Assembly: GCA_020543525.1 (NCBI GenBank)
Contig: JAHYIO010000037.1
Location: 496,001-560,000 of the forward strand
Length of the DNA stretch: 64,000 nt
Origin: Coriolopsis trogii
Taxonomy: Eukaryota > Basidiomycota > Agaricomycetes > Polyporales > Polyporaceae
Reading direction: 5' to 3'
Below are positions 47,566 through 59,607 of the stretch, piece by piece. Position 1 is the first letter of the stretch. Each line of letters starts with the position of its first letter. The translations under genes and the position numbers were made by a program. Under the pieces are notes generated by a model. It worked only from the letters and a program-made list of their open reading frames with translations. It was not told where the DNA came from and made no database searches.

Positions 47566-50397
47566 ATGCGTTCTCATCTCCTCTTCTGGCTGCTTCTCGC
47601 GATAAGGAATGCTTCTGGTGAAGCGTCCACCGGTGAGGGTGAGTTTTCGCCAGGTGCTGCATGCCAAGTAGATGTGTTCTGATAGCATGGTACAGCCGGC
47701 ACAAAGGAATATGATTTCGTTGTCATAGGTGAGCATTCTCATGAGACCCCAAGCGACAGCCGCTGAGCTCCAATTCATTGCGCAGGGGGTGGAACTGCAG
47801 GGCTTGCAGTTGCAGCCAGACTTTCGGAGAACCCCTCTACGACCGTTGCGGTAATCGAAGCTGGTATTCACCAAGTCAACGAGCCACTGGTAGACACTCC
47901 GGGTAGGCGCTCACAGTGCGCTCCTGGGCCACGCAAATCTGATAGTTCTCCAGCACTGTTTGGACAGGGGATAGGGAACCCAGCACTCGACTGGAAATTT
48001 GTCAGCGTCCCACAACCCAGTCTCAACAATGGGGTCGTGGGTCAGCCAAGAGGCAAGATGCTCGGTGGATCCAGCGGGCTTAACTTCATGGTCTGGGACC
48101 GAGCGTCTAAAGACGAGTACGATGCCTGGCATGAGGTTAGACTCGAACGTCACCCTGAGTCGCACAATGCTCACGAGGATGATAGCTGGGAGCCACTGGA
48201 TGGAACTGGACTACCTTACTGCCTTACATGAAGAAGAGCGAGACGGTCTCTCCTCCGGAGCCAGTTGCGATCTTTCCCGGCGCTACGCCAATCCCTGTCT
48301 CGACGTTTGACAAGGTTCATGGTCATTCCGGGCCTATACAGGTGTGCTTCATGTTTTGCGACGCTTGTGTGCATACTAATATCATTACAGCCGTCCTACA
48401 ATGTGCTGTATAGTAACGTGACTGATCCTTACGTCGAGACTGTCAACTCGCTTGGAATCCCTACGCTCAGCGACCCGGTATGCTTCAGGCCCACTGGATT
48501 CGGTCTTTCGCGCGTGACGTTCAGTCCTTCTTTTGTAGTACTCTGGCCATGCGGCGGGGCTTTACAATTCTCAGCTCTCGGTGGACCGGGTCAAAGACGT
48601 CGGTCGTCGGTCGTACGCCGCCAACACGTACTTCAACCTGAGCATGGATCGGCCGAACTTCCACCTCTTCACTTCGACACAGGTTGTCTATCATTCATAT
48701 GAACACGATGCGCTCCGCTAACCCCTATCGTCAGGCGACCAAGATCATGTTTTCGAACGCCGCCAGTTCGTCGCGCAGTCTCGTGGCTGACCGAGTTTCA
48801 GTCGTGGCTCTGAACGATACCGGTTTCAGCGGTGTCCTCGGGGCGCGCAAGGGCGTCATTCTTGCGGCAGGTGTGCCACAATCGCCACTGGTGAATGTCT
48901 CTTACTAACGGCTTTTTTGTTAGGAGCTTTCCAGACACCGCAGCTTTTGGAGTTGTCCGGTCCGTATTCACTGCATTAATCTTTCCCCATTCGATCCTCA
49001 TGTCGTACAATCTCAGGCATTGGCAACAAGACCATATTGTCGGCCGCTGGTGTGAAGACGTTGATCGATCTTCCCGGGGTGGGTGAGAATCTTCAAGTAC
49101 GTTCCCTAGCTTCCTCCTTCTCGGTTTCCCTCCATCAATGTTTCCCTCCAGGATCATGCGTTCCTAAAGCAAGACTTCCAACTTCAAGACGTCTTTTTCA
49201 CATTCGGTGCGTCTCACGGAACGATGTCGATGCTGTGGGTCTCTGATCAAATCCATCAAATTCCCCAGATGAAATTAGGAACAACGCAACCTTCCTCGCC
49301 GAACAAACGGAGGAGTAGTACGTAGAACGACAACGTCCGCTGATCACCGCCATAACTGATTTTTTTTGCCTTGATTGCAGTGCGGTGAATCACACGGGCT
49401 TCTTTGCAGCTCGAGGCTCCACGGTAGCATTCCCACCTCTCTTATCGACAGCCTCGGAGGATGCATTCGAGAGGATCCGCCAAGAGGCGGTTGCCCTCGC
49501 TTCGGCACCGGGTTTGTCGCCTCTCACGAAAGCACAATACAAGATACAACTTGACTGGCTTCAGAGGAATGACATTGGGCACACGGAGATCATTATGAAT
49601 CCCAGCGGCGGACTCACCGATGTCGCCCCTTCGCCGAACACGAGCTACGTAACCCTCGAAACTGCTCTCGTAGTACGTCCATTGCGCCCGTGTTGTGCTC
49701 TTCTGTCTGACTGACATTGTCTTCGCTAGCATCCTTTCAGTAGGGGAACCGTGGTAAGTCGCTCGTTGGCGTCTAAACGATTCTCTCTGACGTGGATCCA
49801 GCACATCAACTCTAGTGACCCCCTCGCGCCTCCACTCATAGATCCGCAATATGTCAGCAATGCTGTCGGTGAGCTGCGCCATATTCTCACTGTTGGAGTG
49901 ATTGTTGACCAGATGTCATACTGCAGACACGGAGGCGATTCTGGCGGGTATGAAATTCGTACAGAAGATCGCACAGAGCCCTCCCCTCGGGCCTTTCATT
50001 GTCACTCCGCACGAACCTGCTGCGAACGTCACGAGCGATGAGGATCTCCTGGCGTGAGTCTCATTCAGTTTGCGTCCCACGTCCGCATTGTTGGCTGAGG
50101 CTTCGATCAGATTCATGCGGCGCACTCTTGCCTCCGTCTTCCATCCCGCAGGCACGGCGGCAATGGTTCCTCGAGACGTGGGAGGCGTTGTGGATCCCAC
50201 CACGCTCAAGGTGTACGATACTGCGAATCTCTACGTGGTCGACGCTTCCTTGGTTCCGCTGCAAGTCGCGACACACTTGCAGGCGACTATTTATGCGATC
50301 GCTGAAAGGGTCTGTATTTTTTTGAGATCCTCGCGCAGATGTTAACGTTTTGGCCACATCCTAGGCGTCCGACATCATCAAGGAGGGATGCCAGTAG
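47566..50397 (+). CDS. Secreted GMC-family flavin oxidoreductase (aryl-alcohol oxidase / glucose-oxidase-like)
   Basis: GMC enzymes use FAD to oxidise alcohols or sugars and often supply peroxide outside the cell. ATG at 47566 opens a signal peptide (MRSHLLFWLLLAI, cleaved near RNASGEAST). Many short exons follow: YDFVVIGGGTAGLAVAARL (FAD Rossmann motif), a GKMLGGSSGLNFMVWDRAS flavin-binding loop, ELGATGWNWTTLLPYM, the substrate domain, LIDLPGVGENLQ (GMC signature region), and the C-terminal catalytic part with HPAGTAAM and VDASLVPLQVATHLQATIYA, where the two histidines are the expected active-site pair. It ends IIKEGCQ. No frameshift was found, though the exon joints in 48.9-50.1 kb were only partly checked. 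Paralogous to the pseudogene at the right edge. Confidence 0.86.
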
Positions 50398-51512
50398 AGG
50401 GCGGTCTTGACAGGGGTCATATGCTCGCGGAGTTCCCGGTCGGATTACAATCGTGTATATTCATGGAAGAGAACGCCGCAAGCCTCATGACAAATGCGAT
50501 ATGATCCTTTACTCTCCGCAATTACTGCCGGACATCGAAAAGCGACACGTGAACCTGGTGCGTCGTTCTTTTTCGCAGCGGCTACTCACCAATCCGCGCC
50601 AGTGGTGTCTACTCCTGTTGGCTGTGTGAATGCCGGCCGCCACCGCGAAGCCTGCATGTCGGTCAAGTGAGCGACAGTCAGCAGAAGCGCGTATAGCACA
50701 GAATGTCGTTGCCATCCTTCTTTGATATTTCCGGAAACCATCTCTCGGGCTCCAAATCCCGATACGTCTATGTGCATCCTTGCCAATGTCTTCTACAATT
50801 CTGATGGTCCCCTTGAATCTGAATAGCCGGAATCCGCTCTATGGCATCAACGGAAATCGACCCTGACGGTACGAAAGCGATCAGCAGCGTAGTAGCTAAG
50901 TGTCCAAAACGGATCCCCATGAGGCTGCGGTCGGTCATACACGAGATGTCAACGAGCTGAAGCTCCGGTTAAAGTCGAGTCGCCCCGCAGCGTTCGCTCA
51001 CGCTCGGACATCCATACGAACGCCCGAAGCCAATCCTTGAACCGCGTGAGAGTGGCGAGTATTCGGCCCTTTAACTGCTTACGAGGTTCCGGGGTGGGAG
51101 CTCTGAGCAAAGACGTACGTGGGCTGGTCAGAGTTCTCTCCTTCGCGCTGATGGTATGCCGTCACTCAGCGTCATCCGCCTCCGGGCACCGGGAGTTGCG
51201 TGCATTGCCCTACGCCAGGAATGTGGTCAGAAGCGTTTGGGTTGAAATCCGCACCCTCTCCCTCGACGTGTCTTCCTTGATACGATCCGTCCAAGTCGAC
51301 GGTGTGCCACGCCAGAGCTGAGGAAAGGCGGAGAGTGCCTATCGAACACTGTCACACTCTGGCTGTGCATACTCCCGGAACTGGCCATCGCGCGTGCCAA
51401 TCCTGGAAGATACAACACGACACTGCGCGGAGCCGTGAATCGTTCGTCTCCCAGTGTGAATCAGAAGACGAAGCTCTGATCATCAAGACTCTCCGGGGTC
51501 GTTATAGGCTCT
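50398..51512. other. Intergenic, no gene seen
   Basis: About 1.1 kb between two same-strand genes. Short frames only, with no similarity to known proteins that I can see. Confidence 0.5.
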
Positions 51513-53114
51513 ATGCAAGCATCCGCCCTGGCCCAGAGACCGCCCCTCTCCTCGTTCGAACGCTTTGTATCCGCTCACAATGGAGTCGACAAGACCCGAG
51601 AACCTTGCACTTCTGTGAGTGGCAGCTTCTCAGAGACTTCCTCAGCCTTCGTAGTCTCACACCCTTTGGTTCACTTCAGCACCGGCCCGCAGGTAGTAGT
51701 CGAGCATTATAGGGCATCTGGGTCAACGAACTCATAATCTTTTACTGATATAGCTTTTCGGCCATCTTTTTAATTGGGGCCTATTCGGCGCGTTGACGGT
51801 TCAAGTGTGTCAGTACTCCTGCTCTGCTCTTCCATACTCTTCAACCGGCTGACACCGTCTTCAAGATACCTACATCGTCAGCTTCCCCAACGATCCCAGG
51901 TTCTTGAAAGCATATGGTAAGCACCAACGCAATCGCATGACAAGATCCCGCTGACCATAGGAATAACAGTGTACACGCTGTTCGCGATCGAGTGCGTCCA
52001 GGTCGGGATGTCCAGCCGCGATGCGTACGCCGTGCTCGGGATCGGCTGGGGCGACCAGAAAGCTCTCGACAGCAACCAGTTACTATGGTTCGACATCCCG
52101 GTCTTGAGCGGCATCAGTGAGTCTAAGCTCCGGCATTCGATGCTTGAGACGCCTGAACCGGTGCTGAGAGATGACGTTCTGCGCCAGTGTCTGGCGCTGT
52201 CCAGTCCTTCTTCGCATGGCGCATATACATCCTGAGCGGGTCCATATACCTGGGTGTGTTCATCGGGCTGGTGAGCGGCTCTCCCATGCGGTTGACGTAC
52301 CGGGAACTCGGATTTGCTCATTACTGGCGTTTAGATCGCCTTGATGCAGGCGAGTGGGGCTATGGCCACGGGTATCACCATAGGCCTCAACGCGATTGAG
52401 GATGGGGGGATCCAAGAGGAGACGGCGGCAGAATGTACGGTGTGGCTCGCGGGAAGCGCCATTTGCGACATCATTATCGCTGGCTGCATGCTCTACTATG
52501 TGAGATTCCATCCGTTGACTCACAGCCACTCACTCGTCTGTTTGAACCTGACCTGAACTTTCATCCTTTGGCAGCTCTCGAAAGGCAGGCAAGGACTGGC
52601 CTCCGATGCGCTCATTTCGCGCCTTATGCGTATGACGGTGGAGACCGGTGCTCTCACAGCGTCGGTGGCCTGCGTCGACCTCGTTCTCTTCCTCACCTTC
52701 AAGCACAATAACCTGCACATGACTCCGTACGTCCACGTTCAGTCGCGTAGGACCGCAGTACATCGAGACTGACTGACCATCAATCGTGTACCCGCAGCGC
52801 TCTTGTTCTCAGCAAGCTGTACTCGAATTCGCTGCTGATGATCTTCAACAACCGGACGCAGCTACGGAATCTGAGAGGAGGCGTCCAGGCGTCCGGCGGT
52901 CGGATCTATGTGACTACTCGCAGCGAGGTCACCACGGATAGAATACCGGGATCCTCGCGCGAGATCTCGCTGACCAAGTTCACATCGGCGAGGCGCGAGG
53001 ATGCACATACTGACTACGAGGACCCGACCAAGAGCGTGGCGCATGGTGTGTAGCTCCCCTCTCTTCTGATTACTTCCTAACTGACTACGCACCTCAGGCG
53101 ACCTTGCAGTATGA
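51513..53114 (+). CDS. Multi-pass membrane protein of the DUF6534 type
   Basis: Agaricomycete genomes carry many copies of this seven-helix family of unknown function. The proposed ATG at 51513 and first intron (donor after CTS, about 51617, acceptor before LFGHLFNWGLFGAL) are tentative. Later exons give LTVQVYTYIVSFPNDPRFLK, ITVYTLFAIECVQ, FFAWRIYILSGS (a family hallmark), MATGITIGLNAIEDGG, ECTVWLAGSAICDIIIAGCM and the core LMRMTVETGALTASVACVDL, followed by a hydrophilic C-terminal tail (YSNSLLMIFNNRTQLRN, then a Ser/Thr/Arg-rich end). The motif SLLMIFNNR is characteristic. The stop is at 53112-53114. Location is probably the plasma membrane (inference). Confidence 0.8.
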
Positions 53115-54466
53115 ATTCCAGCGTGGTCCATAGTTGAGGGCTATGGAAAGGCTCCTTTGTTATCTCATATGTATACTTGGTTGTGTATTGGCACTGTGAA
53201 GGCGGTAATACCGGTTAATGTATTTGTTGGTGAGGGCTGCCGTTATGCTTCAAGTGATTGTCCGCGGGCGAGGCGTTACCACCTTGCAAGACATCTCGGA
53301 ACCATTCTTGACATCGTATTGAATGTGTCGTATCCTCATGCTCGTGGTGTCAAGGATTGACATCGAGGTAGTTCGCCGGTGATCCCTCCCAAGCTTAAGG
53401 AACGTCAGATCCCGGGCGGCACTTCATCCTTCTGGGAAACGAACCTTGAGTACAGTGAACGTGGCGCCCTGAGAGCAAGGCGGATTACTCAAGACTTCGC
53501 AATGACCGGAGCTGGTGGTTGACAGGGTATGGTATAAAATGGGCAAGAGAAGGACACGGATGCAGAGCAGGACAGATCGCATCATACGCCCTTCTTGAGC
53601 TTGATTCTTGAGGGAGTCGCGGGCATCGACGGAGTAAAAGGTACACCTATCTCATCAAACTGTGGGCTCTTCTCCTCGCGCTTGCTAGCGAGTGGGTTTC
53701 ATAACGGCCGGAAAGCGAGAGGTGTCCAACATTCCATTCCGTCGTGATGGCGAGGTGGATTCTGACTTGATTATGCACTACTTCTCATCTCCATAATCCA
53801 ATCCGTGAGGCGGTTCAGGGCACATGAAGTGCACGCTCCTCTTGTGCTGCATCCTCCATCACATGGGGTCACCAGCTTCTCATGATAAATGGCAGCTCAG
53901 CGCGGATGAGAGTACGCGTGATGAGTACATGCATGAGTGGAGAAGGTAGAGAGACGCGTCGGTGGCTGCGGGAGTGCCGAGGCGTCTAAGTGTCAGGCCG
54001 GGACTTCTCTTCCATCCCATCTTACAACTCTGCGCTCATCGTCCCTTCTGCGGTCAGTGATGGAGACTCTTTGCACCACCTCCTCTTGTCCTCCGTTGTT
54101 TCCAGGACTAAAGCCTCCTACCAGCGACCGGGGCCTTGCACGTAAGCTGATAGCAGTGTACGCGCCCTCGCCCCCTACGCCGCCGCCGCCCTACTACCAA
54201 CTGTGACGCTCGGTGGTTTCTCTGTCTCAAATTCTGCTTTCTCACCAAGGAAAGACTATCTCGTTCCCTTATATGTCGTGTACTGCGCGTATGAATGCAG
54301 ACGGACCAGTTGGGAAGACTTCCGCGCGTGTGCTCTCCCACCGCTCTCCCGGGCCTTCGTCCATGATCACAATCGGGTGACAGACTTTGGTCAAGGTTTC
54401 CTATATAAATAGACCCCTTCCAGCATATTTGGCGGCGTTCTCGTCAACGCCGTGCTTGCTACTACC
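53115..54466. other. Intergenic region containing the NRPS-like gene promoter
   Basis: About 1.35 kb with no gene seen. The final part holds a TATA box (listed separately) and a C/T-rich stretch at about 54160-54200. Confidence 0.5.
54402..54410 (+). promoter_or_regulatory. TATA box of the NRPS-like gene
   Basis: TATATAAAT about 60 bases upstream of the ATG at 54467: the strongest TATA element in the window, suggesting regulated rather than housekeeping expression. Confidence 0.65.
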
Positions 54467-57400
54467 ATGTCTTTCGACCGTCCTGGCTACCGTTCCCCTC
54501 GTCAGCTCGTGCTTGCCAACGAGCTCACCATCCCGCAAGTGTTCGAGTGGAACGCTCGAGAGAATCCCGACGTTACCTTCTTTCGTTTCCATGATGACAA
54601 GCAACTCAACACTATCAACTACGCTCAAGCTGTCCCAGCTATGCGCCGAGCCGCCCGCTACGCAAATTCTCGAGTCGGCAACGCTCCCAAGGTGGTAGCC
54701 GTCATTGCGAACACTGGTAAGTACTCTGGACCACAGACCTTCGACGCGTCTGACACAAAGTAACACCGATCGCAGACACCATCACCTATTGCCTCACCTC
54801 TCTCGGTCTCCTCCGTGCCGGACATGTCATGTTCCTAATCTCTCCCAGGAACGTGCCCGCTGCAGTCGTCGACATGTTGCGCAAGACCGATTGCCGTGAC
54901 ATGTTCGTTTCGCAGGATGCGCCGATGCAGGGGCTGGCGCAGGAAGTATTGAAGGAACTGGATGGGCTTGCGATACATCCCATGCCCGTCTTCGAGGACT
55001 TGTTTCCTGAAGGACTCGCCAAGGTTGCAGACAGTAATGATACAGCCGAGGATCTACCCAAAGAATACGACCTGGAGCGAGTAGCCATGATCATGCACTC
55101 TTCTGGTAGGGTCACACCGCCTTGCGTTTTGCTGTGACGCTCATGCTCTACAGGTTCCACAAACCACCCGAAGCCCATCCGTTGGACCCACAAGCGTATG
55201 CTCCACTGGACCGCGTCGTCCTGTAAGTGGCAGTCACTCCCCGAATGAGCCTTAGATACCTATTCTGACCGTTCTGTAGGGTTCGGAGAAGTCGACTTGA
55301 CGCAAGCCGTGCTGAGCGTTCACAGTACGCCAATGTTTCACGCGATCGGAGTCCTCATGTATTGCTTCGCTGTGAGTAACTAGAGAGACGCAGGGACATG
55401 TCAACTTCCTGACTCTTCTTGCAGGCAAACAACGGTATGACACTGACGGCCTTCCCTCCATCATCTCCGCCGACGTTCCCAACATCCGAGAACGTGTTCG
55501 ATGGCCTGGTCAGGACTGGGTCAGAGTATGTCACGACCGCGCCCGCATTTGTCGAGGTACGCCCTCCAGGATTGTGTGCGCCAGTCGTGCCTTATTGACC
55601 TTTTCCCAGCTTTGGGGACGGGACATAGAAAAGGTCGCTGTTATGAAGCGCATGAAGGGACTGGTATGTGTCCGTCTTGCTTGATTGTTGTCGCGGCATA
55701 CAGATCAGACCCGATAGATATTTGGTGGTGCGCCGCTGAATGAGGAAGTTGGAGATAGTCTGGCCGCTCAAGGCATATCTCTGTTTTCCCTTTATGGGAG
55801 GTGCGTGTTCCTTGACTTACCTCGGCTCTGAAATTGTCCTGAACTTAGCTTCACAGCACGGAAGTGGGCGCCGTCGCGCAGTTCTTCAGAGGTACAGCAG
55901 TTACCAAACCCCCCCCCCCCCCCTCGAAGCGCTTGTACTGAGCGTCCTTCACACAGGAAACCCGGGTAAGGATTGGGCATACTTTGCTCTGAACCCCCAG
56001 CACAAGATGGTCACCGTCGACAAGGGAGAGGGCAAGTACGAATTGGTTGTACTTGTGAGTATTCGTCCCATCTGTCGCCTCTTCGCAGCGATAGCTCAGG
56101 CTGAGATGTGATAGTCCGACCCCGATATGCCTCAGCCGATCGTGAACACGGAAGTCGACGGTGTGCCCGCATATGCCACCAGCGACTTGCTCGAACCGCA
56201 TCCTACTCGCCCGGGTCTGTGGAAGTTTTATGGGCGTGTGGACGATCAGATCAACTTATCGAACGGCGAAAAGGTGAGCCTTTTGCTGCTATGTATGCGG
56301 CATACTGCTGAGAGCGCTGACACACGTTGCAGACAAATCCAGGCCCGCTTGGTACGCATGTATGCCCTTCAGTCGCATGTTAACTGTGCACTCACGCCGA
56401 TTCTTGTCGCGTTAGAGGAGATCATCAGAGAGGACCCACACGTCTATGCTTGCCTCATGTTCGGGCAGGGCAAGTTCCAGAACGGGGTACTGATCGAACC
56501 CAAACCCGAGTACAAGTTCGATCCACAAGACATTGCCAAGCTGCACGAGTTCCGCAACACCGTCTGGTGCGTCCCGGGACACTCGCTGTATGCGCATTCA
56601 TGTACTGATATTGCATTTGCAGGCCGACGATCGAGCGCGCGAATGACTTCGCTCCTCAACATTCCAGGATATTCAAGGAAGTGAGGGCATCAATTGTCGG
56701 ATATGTGAATGCCATGACGACTAATCGTCACACACAGATGATCATGGTCTCCTCGCCATCCAAGCCGTTCACGTACAACATCAAGGGTTATCCTCGCAGG
56801 CCCTCCATCCTGAAGGACTACCACGATGACATCGAAGCGCTGTACGTCGAAGTCGAGCAGAGTGCACAAAGCGACGTCCCCGCGCCTTCCATCTGGGACG
56901 TGGACAGCACGCGGACCTTCTTGCGCACAGTGGTCCAGAAAGTCGTACGGCGCACGTTGACAGACGAAGCAGACTTCTTCCGCAACGGCTGCGACAGGTA
57001 CGTACGATCGTTGTCCTCGCTTCACGCCTTGACTGTTTCGGGGAATACGAGCTGAGGGAACGCCAAGTTTGCAGGCGACGTGGATCCGGAACACGCTCCT
57101 GCGCGCCGTGCGCGAGCACTCCCCGACGGCGGCCCAACGCATCCCCATGAACATCGTCTTCCAGGCGCCGTCTATCTCTGCCCTGTCAGACGCGGTGATG
57201 CGCGCGGTGCACGACTCCGGGCCAGCCCCGGCGCTGACGAGTACAGCAGAGGATCTGCTCCGCATCGCTGAGCGGTACAGTGCAGATCTGCCCGAGAGGC
57301 CCTCTCAGCTCCGCCCGCGCGATGCTGCAACAATGGGCGACGTGGTGGTCGTCACGGGCACGACTGGGAATTTCGGATGCGACGTCCTGGAGCATTTGCT

Positions 57401-58695
57401 GCGCGACGACGGGGTCGCGAGGGTGTATGCGTTCGCTAGGTCGGGGTCGAATGCTTTAGAGAGACAGCGCGCCAGGTTCCGCGAGAGGGGGCTGGACGAT
57501 TCGCTCCTTTCCTTGTCGAAGTTCCAGATGGTCGAGGCTAAGTTGGACGAGGCCGACTATGGCATTCCCTCTGAACTTCTCGAGGAGGTGCGTGTTGTTG
57601 GGTTTGCGTGCGGAAGGTCATTGGATGCTGATCGAGCTTCAGATACGCAACTCTCTTACTCACATTATGCACATCGGTAAGCCAGCTTTCGTCACCATAC
57701 CATCGGATGACTGAAAATACTGGTTGGACGACGAATTGCCAGCATGGACTGTGAATTTCAGCCTTACCCTCCCGTCGTTCGAGCTGGACCTGAAGGCGGT
57801 CCGGAACCTCGTCGAACTTGCGCTGAGCTCACCGTACACCGAGCCCCCTGTTGTTCAGCTCGTGAGCTCCATAGGAATATTCGAGCGTGAGCGAACGCAC
57901 TGCTGTGTTTCATGTTCATCAGATGCTCACCCACTCGCGACGCAGACTGCACCATCCCGCCTCCTGTCCCCGAGATCCCGATCGAGCCCTCCTCAGCCCT
58001 TGGAACGGGATACGCCGAGTCCAAGTGGATCGCAGAAAAGGTCCTCAGCAACGTGTCGGAGCTCAGGGCCCTGCCAGTGGTCGTCGTACGCCTCGGGCAA
58101 GTGAGCGGAGACAAGACGGGGCACTGGAACGAGCGCGAGTGGTTCCCCGCGCTCGTCAAGTCGGCCTCTTTCACGCAATGTCTGCCTGATGCTGACGGGG
58201 TGAGGCGTACTCCCTTGTGCCTACTCGAACGTGGGCTCTGATTCTGACCTCGGGCACGTGCAGGCTGTGTCCTTCGTTCCCGCGTACCCCGCCGCGCGCG
58301 CGTTCGTCGAGATGCGCACCTCGCCGACCCCGATCCTGCACCTCGTCCACCCGCGGCCCGTCTCGTGGCGTGCGCTCATCACGCCCATCGCGCAGGAGCT
58401 CGGCGTATCTCTCGTTCCGTACGCGGAATGGCTCGCCGCGCTCGAGAAGTCCGCGAACGAAGGGGACGTGCAGGCCTTGCGAGAGAACCCCGCGCTGCGC
58501 TTGATCGACTTCTTCCGATCGCGCGCGGCCTTTGTTGACGGCCGGGAGCCGCTCGGGTTGGTGCGCCTCGCTACCGAGAAGGCCCAGCGCGTGTCGGAGA
58601 CCCTGCGCGCATTACCAGAGCTTGGAGAGATGGACGCCAGGGGATGGGTCGCTGGTTGGAAGGCTTCCGGGTTCCTCAACAAGAGGGTAGGATAA
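54467..58695 (+). CDS. NRPS-like adenylation-carrier-reductase enzyme (A-PCP-R)
   Basis: Carboxylic-acid reductase type: the A domain activates an acid with ATP, the carrier holds it on phosphopantetheine and the reductase releases an aldehyde or alcohol using NAD(P)H. ATG at 54467 (MSFDRPGYRSPRQLVLANEL). A-domain motifs: MIMHSSGSTNHPKP (A3), SLYGSTEVG (A5), YATSDLL and FYGRVDDQINLSNGEKTNPG (A7-A8). Carrier site: NGCDSLQATWIRN, whose Ser is the attachment residue. Reductase: VVVTGTTGNFGCDVLEHLL (nucleotide binding) and GTGYAESKWIAEKVL (catalytic Tyr and Lys). At least fifteen exons, about 1050-1100 residues. There is no condensation domain. The substrate cannot be predicted by eye. The end is KASGFLNKRVG. 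Flanked by oxidoreductase genes, which suits a biosynthetic locus. Confidence 0.88.
55909..55923 (+). repeat. Homopolymer run of 15 C inside an intron
   Basis: Lies within the NRPS-like gene intron between the codons for FFR and GNPGK; it does not affect the reading frame. Confidence 0.9.
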
Positions 58696-59607
58696 GTCTC
58701 TGTGTTGCCGTCGAGAGCACAAGTAGGGGCAGAATGTAGTAGTCATCGTGAATCATACGTAGTGAGACAGCAAATACCGGTCACCGGTCACGAGTTACTT
58801 ATGATCGCGCGCCGGCTTGCTTGACATAGCGTCAGAACCGAAGCCATTACGCGGCATTTGCGGACTTCTGATATACGATGCCAGACTGGCATCTGACTCC
58901 CCACCCAGGTAGAGTCGTTGCTCCGTATTGAAGTTGCATGGCAACGATAGTACGAGGATGATAGGAGCACGAGATAACTGACACAGCCGATGAACGCGTT
59001 TCTGCACAAATATGATAGTACGTACAATAAAGACAACTCAGCATTGAACATCACCGACGCTGCTGTTTTGCTGACCGAGTACAGCGGTGCACGGACTCTT
59101 TCCTTCAATGTCCTCCGTTCCGTCCAAATCCTCAGTGTTACGTTGAGGGAGCATACACATGCCGAGGCAGATGCTTCGTCCAGGAAGCAGGGGCCCAAGA
59201 TGGCGAACGAGATGCCCGTGTGGTGCCAGTGTAATGACCGGGGGCGATGTGTAGGCTAGAGATGATATCTCGAGTGCGATGAAATGCGCGCTAATCGTCG
59301 ACTGAGGCGCTGACGCACTCCGCTCGCCAGTCGCCGCGACGAGTGCTCTTATGACCGCAACACGCTACTCCGCTGGGAATGCCAGCACGTCGGTCAGCTA
59401 GAGTCATGAAACAGACCTCGGGAAGCATCAACGCTTCCATTGCGCGATATAGTACAGACGTAAATACAACATGGACGCTACTGCTCACAATCACATACAC
59501 TTACACCAAGACTCCCGAGGCTTTATATGCTCTCCAACGAGATCGAGGCTGCGACACAAGGAACGGATATTCTATGCAGGCGGATCGTGCATCGATGCTG
59601 ATCTGAC
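58696..59607. other. Convergent intergenic region, no gene seen
   Basis: About 0.9 kb between the 3' ends of the NRPS-like gene and the second GMC gene; AT-richer, short frames only. Confidence 0.5.
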
